Counted from the first letter of the stretch, positions 8,705 to 17,843 are shown. The stretch: 36,721 nt of DNA from an uncultured Lachnospiraceae bacterium (GCA_910584845.1 CAJUDH010000026.1:1-36721), one strand, 5' to 3'. The notes: a model not told the origin generated them from the letters alone. Numbers and translations: made by a program.

Positions 8705-9013
8705 TTATAAGCTGATCTTTTCAATTTTGACTTGGGTATAGAGCTGTCTGTGGCCGTTTTTCTTGTGATAGCCGGTTTTTCTCTTATACTTGTACACAAT
8801 GACTTTTTTTGCCTTGCCTTCTTTCACGACAGTCCCGGATACGGTTGCCCCCGCTACGGTCGGGCATCCGACGGTTAACTCCCCATCGCTTACTGCAAGG
8901 ACCTGGTCAAACGTAACGGCGCTTCCGGCATCTAAACCCAGCTTTTCTACCATAATGATATCGCCTTCCGCTACTTTGTACTGTTTACCACCTGTTGCAA
9001 TAATCGCGTACAT
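8705..9013 (-). CDS. rplU: 50S ribosomal protein L21
   Basis: The 102-residue protein starts MYAIIATGGKQYKV and ends with the KRKTGYHKKNGHRQ..T.VKI block, both diagnostic for L21, which binds 23S rRNA. GGAGG lies just upstream of the ATG. It is the first gene of the rplU-prp-rpmA unit and has its own promoter and leader. Confidence 0.97.
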   Translation of the reverse strand: MYAIIATGGKQYKVAEGDIIMVEKLGLDAGSAVTFDQVLAVSDGELTVGCPTVAGATVSGTVVKEGKAKKVIVYKYKRKTGYHKKNGHRQLYTQVKIEKISL

Positions 9014-9123
9014 ATAGCACCTCCTATTATCATTACTCGCCAGCTATGGTGCCCGGATCAAACAGAAGACAGCTAAAGCATTCCATCCTTTCCAGAACTT
9101 ATCAACCTCACTGTGCGGCATAC
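9014..9123 (-). promoter_or_regulatory. Long 5' leader of rplU (L21-leader candidate)
   Basis: From the predicted start near 9123 to the rplU ATG there are about 110 untranslated bases. In Firmicutes this position often holds the structured L21 leader, thought to give autoregulation. The sequence is purine-rich with short complementary blocks (for example GGTGC near the ribosome binding site and GGCACC upstream), which could sequester the start site. I cannot run a covariance search, so the assignment rests on position and length. Confidence 0.5.
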
Positions 9124-9129
9124 TTGTTT

Positions 9130-9158
9130 ATCATAACATGGCAAATGCAGGATGTCAA
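9130..9158 (-). promoter_or_regulatory. SigA promoter of rplU-prp-rpmA
   Basis: On the minus strand TTGACA (9153-9158) and TATGAT (9130-9135) are separated by 17 bases: a near-consensus promoter inside the spacer after the RNase E/G gene. Confidence 0.88.
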
Positions 9159-9190
9159 TTGTTTTTTAATGCTTTATAATAGGTTTTGCA

Positions 9191-10387
9191 TTATCCTTTC
9201 GTAGCGGCCAACTGCTCCCACAAAGGTTTCTTCCCCTTTTTCCGCGTCAACTCCACCAGGTTTAACTGGGTCATGTCCACAACGGTGGTTTTTACCGGGT
9301 CTTGAAGGGCATAGCAGCGTAAAGCTTCCATCAAGGCTTCTTTATCCTCTTCTTCTTTCATATCAATAAAATCCACCATAATAATCCCGGACAAATTCCG
9401 CAGGCGCAGCTGCCTGCAAATTTCCTGTGCCGCTTCCAGATTGATCATGCGGATTGTTTCCCTCACATTTTTTTTGCCGGAATACTTACCTGTGTTAACA
9501 TCAATGACCACCATAGCTTCGGTCGGTTCGATAACCAGATAACCGCCGGATTTAAGCCATACCCTTTTCTGGCAAGCCTGTTCCGTAACGGTTTTCAGGG
9601 AATAAAGGGCGGGCAGTGAAACAAAGGGGTCTTCGTAATAGCGCAATTCCCCCATGCCCTCTGACGGGTACCTGTTTAAATATTCTTTTATGGTTTCAAA
9701 AACACTTTTTTCATCGGTGAGGATTTCATCTAAGGTCCCCTTATAACACCCCTTCAATGTTTTTAAATACTCCGGTTCTGCCTGGTAAATGGGGGTGGCG
9801 CCTGTCCGGTATGCGGCGGTTTTTAAAACTTGTCGGCTGGCCTCCATCAAATAACGGATTTCTTCCAGAAGGGCCTGATCCATTTCATAGCCGTTGGTAC
9901 GGACAATAACACCTGCTTTTTGGCACAGGAGCGCGTCTAAATCGGGGCGTAGGCGCTCTTTCCAGTTTTTGTCATGGATTTTGTTGGAAAAGCCTATTGT
10001 TTTTTTCCCCATAGTCAGCACGGCATATTTGCCGGTAAAATTGAGGTTGGAGGCCAATACCGGATCTTTACTTTTGGTAGCCTCTTTGATAACTTGGACA
10101 ATGATTTCGTCCCCGTTTTTTAGCTTTTGGGAAGGTACTTCGTTTTCAGGGAACCCATTTGCATACAAGGATACCGGGTTATCATCCAAACTGTAATATC
10201 CGGTTTTGCCTTCCCCAAAATCCACAAAGGCTGAATTTAGATTTTTTACAATGCGTTTAATTTTTCCAACGTAAATATTCCCCAATGTGGAACTTTCTTC
10301 TTCTAACCCTAATTCCAGGATCCGGCCATCGGAATATAAGGCGGTCAAAAGGTTCCCTTTCCAACGGGTGATAATTAACTTATTCAA
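9191..10387 (-). CDS. Ribonuclease E/G family endoribonuclease, short form
   Basis: Single-strand endoribonuclease of the RNase E/G family (rRNA and mRNA processing). I place the start at a TTG (10387), preceded by GGAG 6 bases upstream; this gives MNKLIITRWKG, the usual family start, and 398 residues. An S1-like domain comes first (LGNIYVGKIKRIVKNLNSAFVDFG). The metal-binding Asp residues are seen in VIDVNTG (Asp296) and DFIDM (Asp339, Asp342). The Zn-link CPxCxG found after the catalytic domain in RNase E/G is absent; the protein stops soon after LTRKK. It overlaps the preceding gene by 8 bases. Confidence 0.88.
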   Translation of the reverse strand: MNKLIITRWKGNLLTALYSDGRILELGLEEESSTLGNIYVGKIKRIVKNLNSAFVDFGEGKTGYYSLDDNPVSLYANGFPENEVPSQKLKNGDEIIVQVIKEATKSKDPVLASNLNFTGKYAVLTMGKKTIGFSNKIHDKNWKERLRPDLDALLCQKAGVIVRTNGYEMDQALLEEIRYLMEASRQVLKTAAYRTGATPIYQAEPEYLKTLKGCYKGTLDEILTDEKSVFETIKEYLNRYPSEGMGELRYYEDPFVSLPALYSLKTVTEQACQKRVWLKSGGYLVIEPTEAMVVIDVNTGKYSGKKNVRETIRMINLEAAQEICRQLRLRNLSGIIMVDFIDMKEEEDKEALMEALRCYALQDPVKTTVVDMTQLNLVELTRKKGKKPLWEQLAATKG

Positions 10388-11090
10388 TGTCTTCTCCAAA
10401 CTGTTCCAACGGGCAAAAATCGGGTTTTCCGGCTTTTGCCTGGTTTGCATAAACTTCATTCCTGTGGATTAACAAGGCAAATTCCCCCAATTGGCTGCCG
10501 CGGCTTTCCAGATATGCGCCTATGGCGGTTTCCGGTTTTAAGTTTGCCATACTGCCTGTGGCCAGGCGCAGATGGATTTCCCCTTCCTTCCCATCCCATC
10601 CATAAATCCATGGGCGTATATCCATTACCTTTTCCCCCTTTTTCGTCTTTTTATGGACGAATATGGAGCCCTGGTTTAAAAAGCCTGGCCATCCGGAAGC
10701 AAAATCCTCCCAACGCTGCGGCCCGTACCCCTCCCGGAACCGCACCAAATAATCGGCGGCGGCTACTATGGACATGGCGTTTTTCGCCGTGTCGGGAAGG
10801 CGCCGGTAGCTTAGTACTTCCACCCCCGGGACCATAACCTGATTTAACCTTTTTAGCATTTCAACCGAAGGGTCCGTAGACAATACCTCTATGTCCATAT
10901 ATTCCCCGCTGCTGGTTACCCCTACCCCCAAAGGGGACGCAAAGGACATAACCATGTGGGGGCTAAAGCCCCCGCTGTAGCGGATGTCTACGTTAGCCCT
11001 GCGCATGGCTTTTTGAAAATACCGCATCATGTCTAAATGCCCGACAAATTTCATTGCGCCTTCTTTTGAGAATTTAATTCGAATTTTCAA
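10380..11090 (-). CDS. DUF2344 / radical SAM-linked protein (TIGR03936)
   Basis: Protein of about 236 residues that always travels with, or is fused to, the radical SAM protein encoded just upstream; function unknown. Recognisable blocks are LKIRIKFSKEGAMKFVGHLDMMRYFQKAMRRA at the start and the YSGGFSPHMVMSFASPLGVGV motif. I chose the TTG at 11090 because GAGGGGGG lies about 8 bases upstream; a GTG at 11099 is an alternative. The 5' end overlaps the radical SAM gene and the 3' end overlaps the RNase gene, so the three are translationally coupled. Confidence 0.85.
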   Translation of the reverse strand: MKIRIKFSKEGAMKFVGHLDMMRYFQKAMRRANVDIRYSGGFSPHMVMSFASPLGVGVTSSGEYMDIEVLSTDPSVEMLKRLNQVMVPGVEVLSYRRLPDTAKNAMSIVAAADYLVRFREGYGPQRWEDFASGWPGFLNQGSIFVHKKTKKGEKVMDIRPWIYGWDGKEGEIHLRLATGSMANLKPETAIGAYLESRGSQLGEFALLIHRNEVYANQAKAGKPDFCPLEQFGEDIE

Positions 11091-12942
11091 AACAGACACC
11101 CCCCTCAAATATCCGTGCGCCGCAACCGGAACATTGCTGCCGGCAGTTGGGCGTTGCCTTCCCTTGTAAGGCATTTTGCCATTCCCGTTTTAAAAATTCT
11201 TTCGACACGCCTGCGTCAATAAAATCCCAGGGGAACACTTCGTCTAATTCCCGGTTACGGGTGGTATAAAAGCTGATGTCCACCCCGCAAGCCCGAAAAG
11301 CTTCCATCCAGATGTCATTGCGAAAATATTCTGACCAAGAATCATAAATCGCCCCCCTGCGGTAAGCTTCTTCAATTACGGCAGCCACTTTCCGGTCCCC
11401 ACGGGCCAGCACGCCTTCCAATATGGTGACATCCGCATCATGGTAACTGTATTTCATGCTTTTTTTATTCTTCATTTCCTTAAATTTATCTTTCACTTGA
11501 TAAGCCCGCCCTAAAAACTCTTCCCCGGTGCACATCGGGGCCCATTGGAATGGGGTAAACGGTTTGGGCACGAAAAAGGATGAGCTGGCGTTGACTTGTA
11601 CCCTTCCTTTACGTTCTTCCTTGGGGATTTCGTCAAAAAAGGTTTCCACCACCTTTTCAGACAGCAAGGCGATCCCTTCCCGGTCTTCCTTTGTCTCAGT
11701 AGGCAGCCCCAGCATAAAATACAGCTTCACCCGGGTCCATCCGCCGTGAAAAGCTTCGGCAGCGCCTTTTAGGATCATCTCTTCTGTCAGCCCCTTGTTG
11801 ATAACGTCCCGCAGACGTTGAGTGCCGGCTTCCGGGGCAAAAGTCAGGCTGCTCTTTTTTACATCCTGCACTTTACTCATCACATCCAGGGAAAAAGCGT
11901 CAATCCTTAAAGAAGGCAAGGAAATATTGACCCCTTTCCCCTGAAACTCATCAATCAAGAAATCTACCAGCTCTTTCAGGCGGGAATAGTCGCTGGAGCT
12001 TAAAGAGCTTAAGGAAATTTCTTCATGCCCCGTACTGTTAAGCATTTGGCGGGCATAGTGCTTTAAATATTCCAGGCTGTGTTCCCGCAAAGGGCGATAA
12101 ACATTCCCCGCCTGGCAAAAACGGCATCCCCGGATACAGCCCCTTTGGATTTCTAAGACCACACGGTCTTGGGTTACCTGGATAAATGGGGCAATTGGGT
12201 TCTCGATATAAGGGGCGCTGTCCAAATCCACTACCAGTTCCTTGACAATTTTTTCCGGAACCCCTTCTTGATTCGGAAAGAACGCGGCAATGGTGCCGTC
12301 TGGCTGGTAAGCCACATCATAAAAAGCCGGGGCATAGATCCCGGGGATACCGGCAGCCATAGCCAGGAAATCTTTTCGGCTCCCCCCCTTTCGGCGCGTT
12401 TCTTTATACAAATCAAATAAACGGCCATATTGGGTCTCGCCTTCCCCGATATAAAATAAATCAAAAAAGGCGGCTAAAGGTTCCGGGTTATAGGTGCAAG
12501 GGCCGCCGCCGATCACAATCGGGTCATCTTCTTCCCGGCATTCTGCCCGCAAAGGGATGCCGCTTAATTCCAACACTTGAAGGATATTGGTATAGCACAT
12601 CTCATACTGGATGGTAATGCCCAGAAAATCAAAATTTTTCACCGGTTCCTGGGATTCCAGGGCAAACAGGGGGATATGTTTATCCCGCAAAACCCGATCT
12701 AAGTCCATCCATGGAGAAAACACCCTTTCGCAGTAAACGTCGTCCCGGTGGTTAAACATATCATAGAGGATTTGCATCCCTTGATGGGACATGCCGATTT
12801 CATACACGTCCGGGAAACACATGGCAAAACGGATGTCCACCTGGGACGGATCTTTGACGCACATGTTCACCTCGCCGCCGATGTAGCGGGCGGGCTGCTG
12901 GATGCTTAGTAAAATTTCATCAGATAAGGCTAGTTTTCTCAT
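11074..12942 (-). CDS. Radical SAM protein (TIGR03960 family)
   Basis: The 622-residue protein has a B12-binding-like N-terminal region (about 30-190, DVYEIGMSHQGMQILY and IGGGPCTYNPEP) and a radical SAM domain with the CxxxCxxC cluster at Cys269, Cys273 and Cys276 (QRGCIRGCRFCQAG). The C-terminal tail has further cysteines (QQCSGCGARIF). Its substrate is unknown. In some species it is fused with the DUF2344 protein that here follows as a separate, overlapping gene. AAGGAAA precedes the ATG. It is the first gene of the core minus-strand cluster. Confidence 0.9.
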   Translation of the reverse strand: MRKLALSDEILLSIQQPARYIGGEVNMCVKDPSQVDIRFAMCFPDVYEIGMSHQGMQILYDMFNHRDDVYCERVFSPWMDLDRVLRDKHIPLFALESQEPVKNFDFLGITIQYEMCYTNILQVLELSGIPLRAECREEDDPIVIGGGPCTYNPEPLAAFFDLFYIGEGETQYGRLFDLYKETRRKGGSRKDFLAMAAGIPGIYAPAFYDVAYQPDGTIAAFFPNQEGVPEKIVKELVVDLDSAPYIENPIAPFIQVTQDRVVLEIQRGCIRGCRFCQAGNVYRPLREHSLEYLKHYARQMLNSTGHEEISLSSLSSSDYSRLKELVDFLIDEFQGKGVNISLPSLRIDAFSLDVMSKVQDVKKSSLTFAPEAGTQRLRDVINKGLTEEMILKGAAEAFHGGWTRVKLYFMLGLPTETKEDREGIALLSEKVVETFFDEIPKEERKGRVQVNASSSFFVPKPFTPFQWAPMCTGEEFLGRAYQVKDKFKEMKNKKSMKYSYHDADVTILEGVLARGDRKVAAVIEEAYRRGAIYDSWSEYFRNDIWMEAFRACGVDISFYTTRNRELDEVFPWDFIDAGVSKEFLKREWQNALQGKATPNCRQQCSGCGARIFEGGVCFENSN

Positions 12943-13448
12943 AATTTTTCCTTGTTATTTGTTTATGTTGCACAAAATTTTAAACTCATTTTGCACTGTA
13001 GCTAAGTGGTTATTTTTTAGGATTTTCTGCAAATCAGATCCCTATCAGAGCCGTAAATCAAGCTCTGGAAATGAGGTAGATTTCTAAAATTACAACAATT
13101 TTATTTTTGTGATGAAATGCGGAAGGAACAGCTTTCAACCCTGGCTTTCCGTACAAAACAATACAAAACAGCATATTTTGCCCGATTCCATACAAAATAT
13201 CAATCTGGATAATTATACGGCATTTTCCTATGGGTGGCAAGGTTTTTTTCTGGATTCGTGACCTGCTGTCATCATATTCGGCGGGCGCTCTTGCCTCTTC
13301 AATGAGACGGGTGAACCTTAAGGGGCCGCCAGGATATTCAATGATGCACGTTTTGGCAGAGGCTGCCGGTAGAGCAGCCCCAAAATGGTTTTATTTTGAT
13401 CACATGAATAAGTTTTTCAATAAAACACATTAATCAAACGCCCAAAAC
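12943..13448. other. Intergenic region upstream of the core cluster
   Basis: It should contain the promoter of the radical SAM gene, but I see only a poor candidate (TAAAAT near 12981). A minus-strand stretch between about 13058 and 13400 stays open and reads protein-like at first (IEYPGGPLRFTRLIEEARAPAEY), but it has no start codon and no recognised family. It may be a worn gene remnant. Confidence 0.35.
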
Positions 13449-13525
13449 AATAAAATCGAACAGAATTTCCAGTAGGCCAGATGATAATATTTCATCTGTC
13501 ACGGAATATTCTGTCCGATTTTATT
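13449..13525. terminator. Long nested inverted repeat after the aconitase-carrier fusion
   Basis: An 18-base arm at 13449-13466 pairs with 13508-13525 with one mismatch. Inside the loop a second perfect hairpin forms between CAGATGA (13478-13484) and TCATCTG (13492-13498). It lies 40 bases after the fusion reading frame on the minus strand. Terminator-like, though the arms are A/T-rich at the base instead of G/C-rich. Confidence 0.5.
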
Positions 13526-13565
13526 TATCTATATTTTTTCTATCTAATCCTGCATCTCTTTATCA

Positions 13566-15716
13566 TCAGAATGGCCCAATACCAACCATCTGCAGGACAA
13601 CTAATATGATTGCACCAATAACAATCCATATCCACAGCAAACCTTTAAAGAACTTAAACCACTGGCCAAAGGTCACATTTCCTGCTTCCAAAAAGCCCAC
13701 AAGGCCGCTGTTATAGGGAAGTACAAAGTTCGTAAAACTGTCACCAAATGTATATGTAACGCTCAATAACTGCTGATTAATCCCAAGCACCTTGCAAACC
13801 GGTCCCAGAATCGGCAGGAGAAGGGGCATCTTTCCATTTAGCGAAGGAACAAACAGATTTACGATAGCAACAGCAATCATAATTCCTATCGGCGCAAGGA
13901 TTACCGGCCAGGAACCCAGTCCTTTACACAGATAATAGATAATGGTATTAATGATATTTCCGCTGGAAAGAATATTGGTCACGGATGTAGCCATGCCAAT
14001 AATCATATAGGTACTGGTAAGAGCTTTTACGCCAACGACAAAACCTTTGGAAATTTCCGTAAGATTGGCTTTACCAATCAATCCGCAGACGACTCCCATT
14101 ACAAAGAAAATTGCTGCAATTTCGTAATTCCCCCAGTTAAAAGAAAGTCCGCCGTAAATCATCAGCGCAAACAATCCTGCCATAATTATCATTACAAGCG
14201 TATGTCCTGCGGTAACTTTAGGGTACTCTGTTACTTCAAATGCCGAAATCTGCTTTCTTCGCTCCTCGCTCATATCGGCAACTACACTGACGGAAGGATC
14301 TTTTTTCACCTTCTCCGCATAGCGAATAAGATAAAGTATGGTTATCAGGTAGTAGATCATCATAATAGCAAACCGATATTGTACACCTGAATAGGCAGGC
14401 AGTCCCAGCATACTCTGTGCTGCCGCTGTTCCGGGAGCGATCGGCGCTCCAATCGCCCCAACCACCGTTGCCAGAAGCACCATGGCTGTACCGGTAAAAT
14501 CATCATATCCCAGAGCAAGCGCCAGGGCAATACACATGGGCGTAAAAGGAATAAATACATGGGGAATGACTGCACAGGATAAAAAGGTAAAAATCAAAAA
14601 GACAATCCTTCCGGCTTTAATCGAAGTAATCTGATATTCGCTTAAATGATGGAGCAGCGGGTAGGTTTCATTTTTGGTTATGTTTTTCAGTTCAATGGTA
14701 TTGTTGTCCAGATTCTCCAGTAAACCCGTAATTTCCAGACAATCTCCCTGATCAATCGTTCCATAGTCTGCTTCATTCTTAAATTCCAGAGGCATAATGC
14801 CGAAATTTGCCAGGTTCTGGCTGTGGATTCTTGCAAAGGAAACGGCAATAACCGCTTTAATTCCCAGATATTTCGGCCCAAGTGCTGCATGTTCCCTGCT
14901 GGAACCCTGGCCATAATTCTTTCCTGCCACAATAAATCCGCCCTGTTTTTCTTTGCAGCGGCTGGCAAATGAGGCGTCAATTCCACTGAATACATACTCG
15001 GATATTGCAGGAATATTAGAACGATATGCCACAATCTCCGGAAGAGCCGGGATAATATGATCCGTGGAAATATTATCCTCAACTTTAATTACCGCTTCTC
15101 CTCTGATAACATCCGCCAGTTCAGAAAATTCAGGAAGACCTTTGATATTCGGTCCTTTAATGACTTCCACCGCCGAACCGTCTTCTGCCGGAGCAAGAAT
15201 CATGCGGTCATCAATATGATATTGTTCTGGTTCCCGGTAATCCTTTAACGCTTCAGACGCCTCTTCTGCTGTAGAAAGCGTTCCCTTCAGGGCGGTCATT
15301 GCTGCGGTTTCCGGGCTGACCAGATAAACTTTTGCATCTTTCGTCCCTGAACGTCCTTCAAAGTTCCGGTTATTTGTGCGGACGGAAATTCCGCCGGAAC
15401 ACGGTGACTGCCCTGCCCCTCCGCATGGTCCGCAGGTAAGTTCAAGAACCCTGGCTCCTGCATCAACAATATCATTCAGCCATCCTTCCTCGGTTAACAT
15501 ATGCAGTACCTGCCGGGAAGCAATGCTGACGCTGAAGCTGACGTCGGGATGAACCTGTTTTCCTTTCAGGATTTTGGCAACATTAACCATATCATGGTAG
15601 TTGGCATTCGTACAGGAGCCCACCCATACCTGATTAACTTTCATCTCTTTTAAATCCGTTACCGGCACAACACGATCCGGCATATGGGGCTGGGCAACAA
15701 GCGGTTCAAGCGTACT
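13566..15716 (-). pseudogene. Aconitase C-terminal part fused in frame to a truncated YfcC-type carrier
   Basis: The reading frame after the stop at 15717-15719 is open for 716 codons. From the ATG at 15683 residues 1-357 are aconitase: VGSCTNANYHD and ELTCGPCGGAGQSP supply all three Fe-S cysteines, and GKNYGQGSSREHAALGP is the swivel-domain motif. At residue about 358, where aconitase normally ends (LSEYQITSIKAG), the sequence passes directly into a C4-dicarboxylate/YfcC-type membrane carrier (IPFTPMCIALALALGYD, then many membrane helices to the end) that lacks its first ~100 residues. The join is in frame, so a fusion protein could in theory be made, but no ribosome binding site precedes Met1. 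The whole looks like a deletion product. Confidence 0.8.
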
Positions 15717-15985
15717 TTAATCAATTTCTATGCACTCATCATAATCGCAGCCTTCTCCTGTTTTTAGTTCAACAAAACACTCTTCCCTGTTTTCTGCTTT
15801 CAGGAAATGCCTTGTCTGCTCATCGGACGGGAATACGGAAGTCGTAAGGCCAAGTTCTGCTCCCATATTGCAGATAGTTGCCCGCTGAGGTACAGTAAGG
15901 GTTTCCACTCCTGGTCCGCTGTACTCAAAAACCTTTCCTACACCCCCCTTTACGGAGCAGCGCCGAAGCAGCTCAAGTATACACC
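15717..15985 (-). pseudogene. Aconitase central fragment, cut by an in-frame TAA
   Basis: This is the upstream continuation of the same aconitase frame: ILELLRRCSVKGGVGKVFEY then SGPGVETLTVPQRATICNMG and more. It ends at TAA (15717-15719) in the context ID-stop-STLEPLVAQPHMPDRVV; the conserved residue there is Leu, so TTA to TAA explains the stop. The first ~230 residues of aconitase are missing; homology begins at about 15982, right where the MATE fragment ends. No start codon or ribosome binding site is present. Confidence 0.8.
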
Positions 15986-16206
15986 ATATAGATTTTTGTA
16001 TAAGGGAGAATGGTTGGAGTGCTTCCCAGCCAGACAGCTAAAGTATCCAGATACAGCAGCCCCCCAATTTCAATAAAGCATCCTAGCAGCAGTGAAGAGA
16101 AAAATCCTGTTGAAACAATAATAGAAGCAGCATCGATCTCCTGCTGTCCAAGTTTCCGTCCCAGAATACTCCCGCTCCCCTGACCAAATAGAAATGAAAG
16201 GAGAAT
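15973..16206 (-). pseudogene. MATE efflux transporter fragment
   Basis: A 77-residue stretch bounded by stops reads SFLFGQGSGSILGRKLGQQE followed by a membrane helix and WLGSTPTILPYTKIYMVY. This is the typical region between the second and fourth helices of MATE (multidrug and toxin extrusion) proteins. It has neither a start nor the rest of the protein. Its 3' end runs directly into the aconitase fragment in another frame, and its 5' end abuts the start region of the lactonase gene on the other strand. Confidence 0.7.
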
Positions 16207-16212
16207 TTATTA

Positions 16213-17283
16213 ATGAACCATTATGTGTATGTAGGCTCCCGTACCAGCCGTGAACGTAATGCACACGGAAATGGAATTGAAGTCTATCAAACAAACTACA
16301 GCACCGGCCAGTGGACACACATCCAGACCGTAGACGGACTTGAAAATCCATCCTACCTGTGCATGGATAAAACCAGAAATTACCTCTATGCTGTTCATGG
16401 CGATAAAACCAGTGCAAGCGCCTTTTCCATTGACCGCAACAGTGGCAAACTTCAGCTCTTAAATACGGTTGAAATCCATGGACAAAATCCCGTTTACCTG
16501 CTCCCGGATAAGACAAATACGTACATTCTGATTGCCTGCCTTGGAACAGAAAATATCGTTGCAGTAAGCAGAAATGCGGATGGCACACTGGGCGACGTTG
16601 TTTACAATTATCATTTACCCGGTGCCAAAGAGGGGAAAAACTCCTGCCCTCATCAGATTTTTTATGATAAAGAGGAGAAATATTTAATTGTATCCGCAAA
16701 AGGCGGACGTGATATTACCACCGGCGCAAAACATGGAATTAATGCTTTTACCTTTTCACCAGAAAAAGGGTTTACAGACGTTTACAAATTAGGCGGAAGA
16801 AACCTGGATGAATGCCGTCATGTTGCCATTCACCCAAATAACCGTTTCGTCTATCAGGTCAATGAACGCCGTAATGTGGTTCTCTCCTGTCTTCTGGATA
16901 ATGAAACCGGTAAATTAACCCCTTTTCAGACTTCTCAGACTTTACCGGACAACTGTGCAGATCCAAAATTAATTCTTGCCAGCGGAATTGACATTACAAA
17001 AGACGGAAAATATCTCTATGTATCCAACCGTGGCCACGACAGCATTGCGCTTTATCATATAGATCCGTCAAGCGGCAGACTGCAGCCTGCCGGCTTTGTT
17101 CCCACTATGGGAGATTTCCCTCGTTTCCTTGGACTGGATCCAGAATCACGTTTCCTTTATGCTGCTAACGAACGCAGTGATACCATTGTTCAGTTTGAAG
17201 TAAATCCTGACGGAAGCTTAACTTATACCGGCAATACCATAGAAACCGGAAGCCCTGTATGTATCTTGTTTGGAGAATTTTAA
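16213..17283 (+). CDS. Lactonase family protein (7-bladed beta-propeller, Pgl/YkgB type)
   Basis: Family members include 6-phosphogluconolactonase and related sugar-lactone hydrolases. The 356-residue length is typical. Repeated propeller strands such as YVYVGSRTS, YLYAVHGD, GKYLYVSNRGHDSIALY and SRFLYAANERSDTIVQF are visible, as are the conserved NPxY/H and GxxPR-like positions (ENPSY, CPHQ, DECRHV, GDFPRF). AAAGGAG (16197-16203) lies 9 bases before the ATG. The gene is intact although everything on its left is broken. The actual substrate cannot be told from sequence. Confidence 0.85.
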   Translation: MNHYVYVGSRTSRERNAHGNGIEVYQTNYSTGQWTHIQTVDGLENPSYLCMDKTRNYLYAVHGDKTSASAFSIDRNSGKLQLLNTVEIHGQNPVYLLPDKTNTYILIACLGTENIVAVSRNADGTLGDVVYNYHLPGAKEGKNSCPHQIFYDKEEKYLIVSAKGGRDITTGAKHGINAFTFSPEKGFTDVYKLGGRNLDECRHVAIHPNNRFVYQVNERRNVVLSCLLDNETGKLTPFQTSQTLPDNCADPKLILASGIDITKDGKYLYVSNRGHDSIALYHIDPSSGRLQPAGFVPTMGDFPRFLGLDPESRFLYAANERSDTIVQFEVNPDGSLTYTGNTIETGSPVCILFGEF

Positions 17284-17401
17284 GCTTACCAGATCTGTTC
17301 ATTTTCCACTGGAATTTCTAAAAAACAACGATAGGAAATTATATTTTCCATTCCATAGAGTAAACAAATATTGCTTTTAATAAAGAACTCATAACGACTA
17401 T

Positions 17402-17710
17402 TCATGGGGTTATTGCACATAATAAAAATCTCATACAATAACCCCACCAATATTTGATTTCAACAAAAATGCTCCCATCAAGGAAATCTTTTATTACCCA
17501 AGGACTTTCTTCATACCATCCTGTGTCCATATTATAGTTATAGGCTAAACCAGTCCATCCCTGTGCGTCTGGACACATTAACTTCATTATTTGATCAAAA
17601 TAATCTTCCCACATTATGAGAATTTCATTATTATCTCCTTTTCTGTAAATTAACTGGATCTCTGGTTCTCCTTCAAATCCATCATAATATTTTTTATTAA
17701 CTAATTCCAT
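17402..17710 (-). CDS. Small putative immunity-type protein
   Basis: The start ATG at 17710 has GAAGGG 6 bases upstream, giving 102 residues rich in Trp, Tyr and acidic residues (IMWEDYFDQIMKLMCPDAQGW, GWYEESPWVIKDF). I do not recognise the family. Its size, acidity and position at the edge of the immunity array suggest an immunity protein. The C-terminal end (YCMRFLLCAITP) is unlike the rest and may result from a late frameshift. Confidence 0.5.
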   Translation of the reverse strand: MELVNKKYYDGFEGEPEIQLIYRKGDNNEILIMWEDYFDQIMKLMCPDAQGWTGLAYNYNMDTGWYEESPWVIKDFLDGSIFVEIKYWWGYCMRFLLCAITP

Positions 17711-17843
17711 CTGATTCCCTTCTATGGTGCTTGCCAATGTCCATTTTTGCTTGTATTTATACTTTTACTTTTGCATTTGATGGAATTTGTATAGGTGTTT
17801 GTTTTGATAAATCAGATATTTTGTCTAACCTATAGAACGCTGA

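Noticed and set aside
13230..13433. Small plus-strand gene in the 13.2 kb spacer
   Set aside because: No ribosome binding site and no recognisable protein; the opposite strand looks slightly more protein-like but also lacks a start.
16070..16699. Long minus-strand open frame opposite the lactonase gene
   Set aside because: It is Cys/Arg/His/Phe-rich and low in normal composition, antisense to a clear propeller protein; only its far end overlaps the MATE fragment, and in another frame.
17283..17401. Terminator between the lactonase gene and the first array gene
   Set aside because: Only 5-bp A/T-rich pairings are visible (GGAAA/TTTCC); not convincing.
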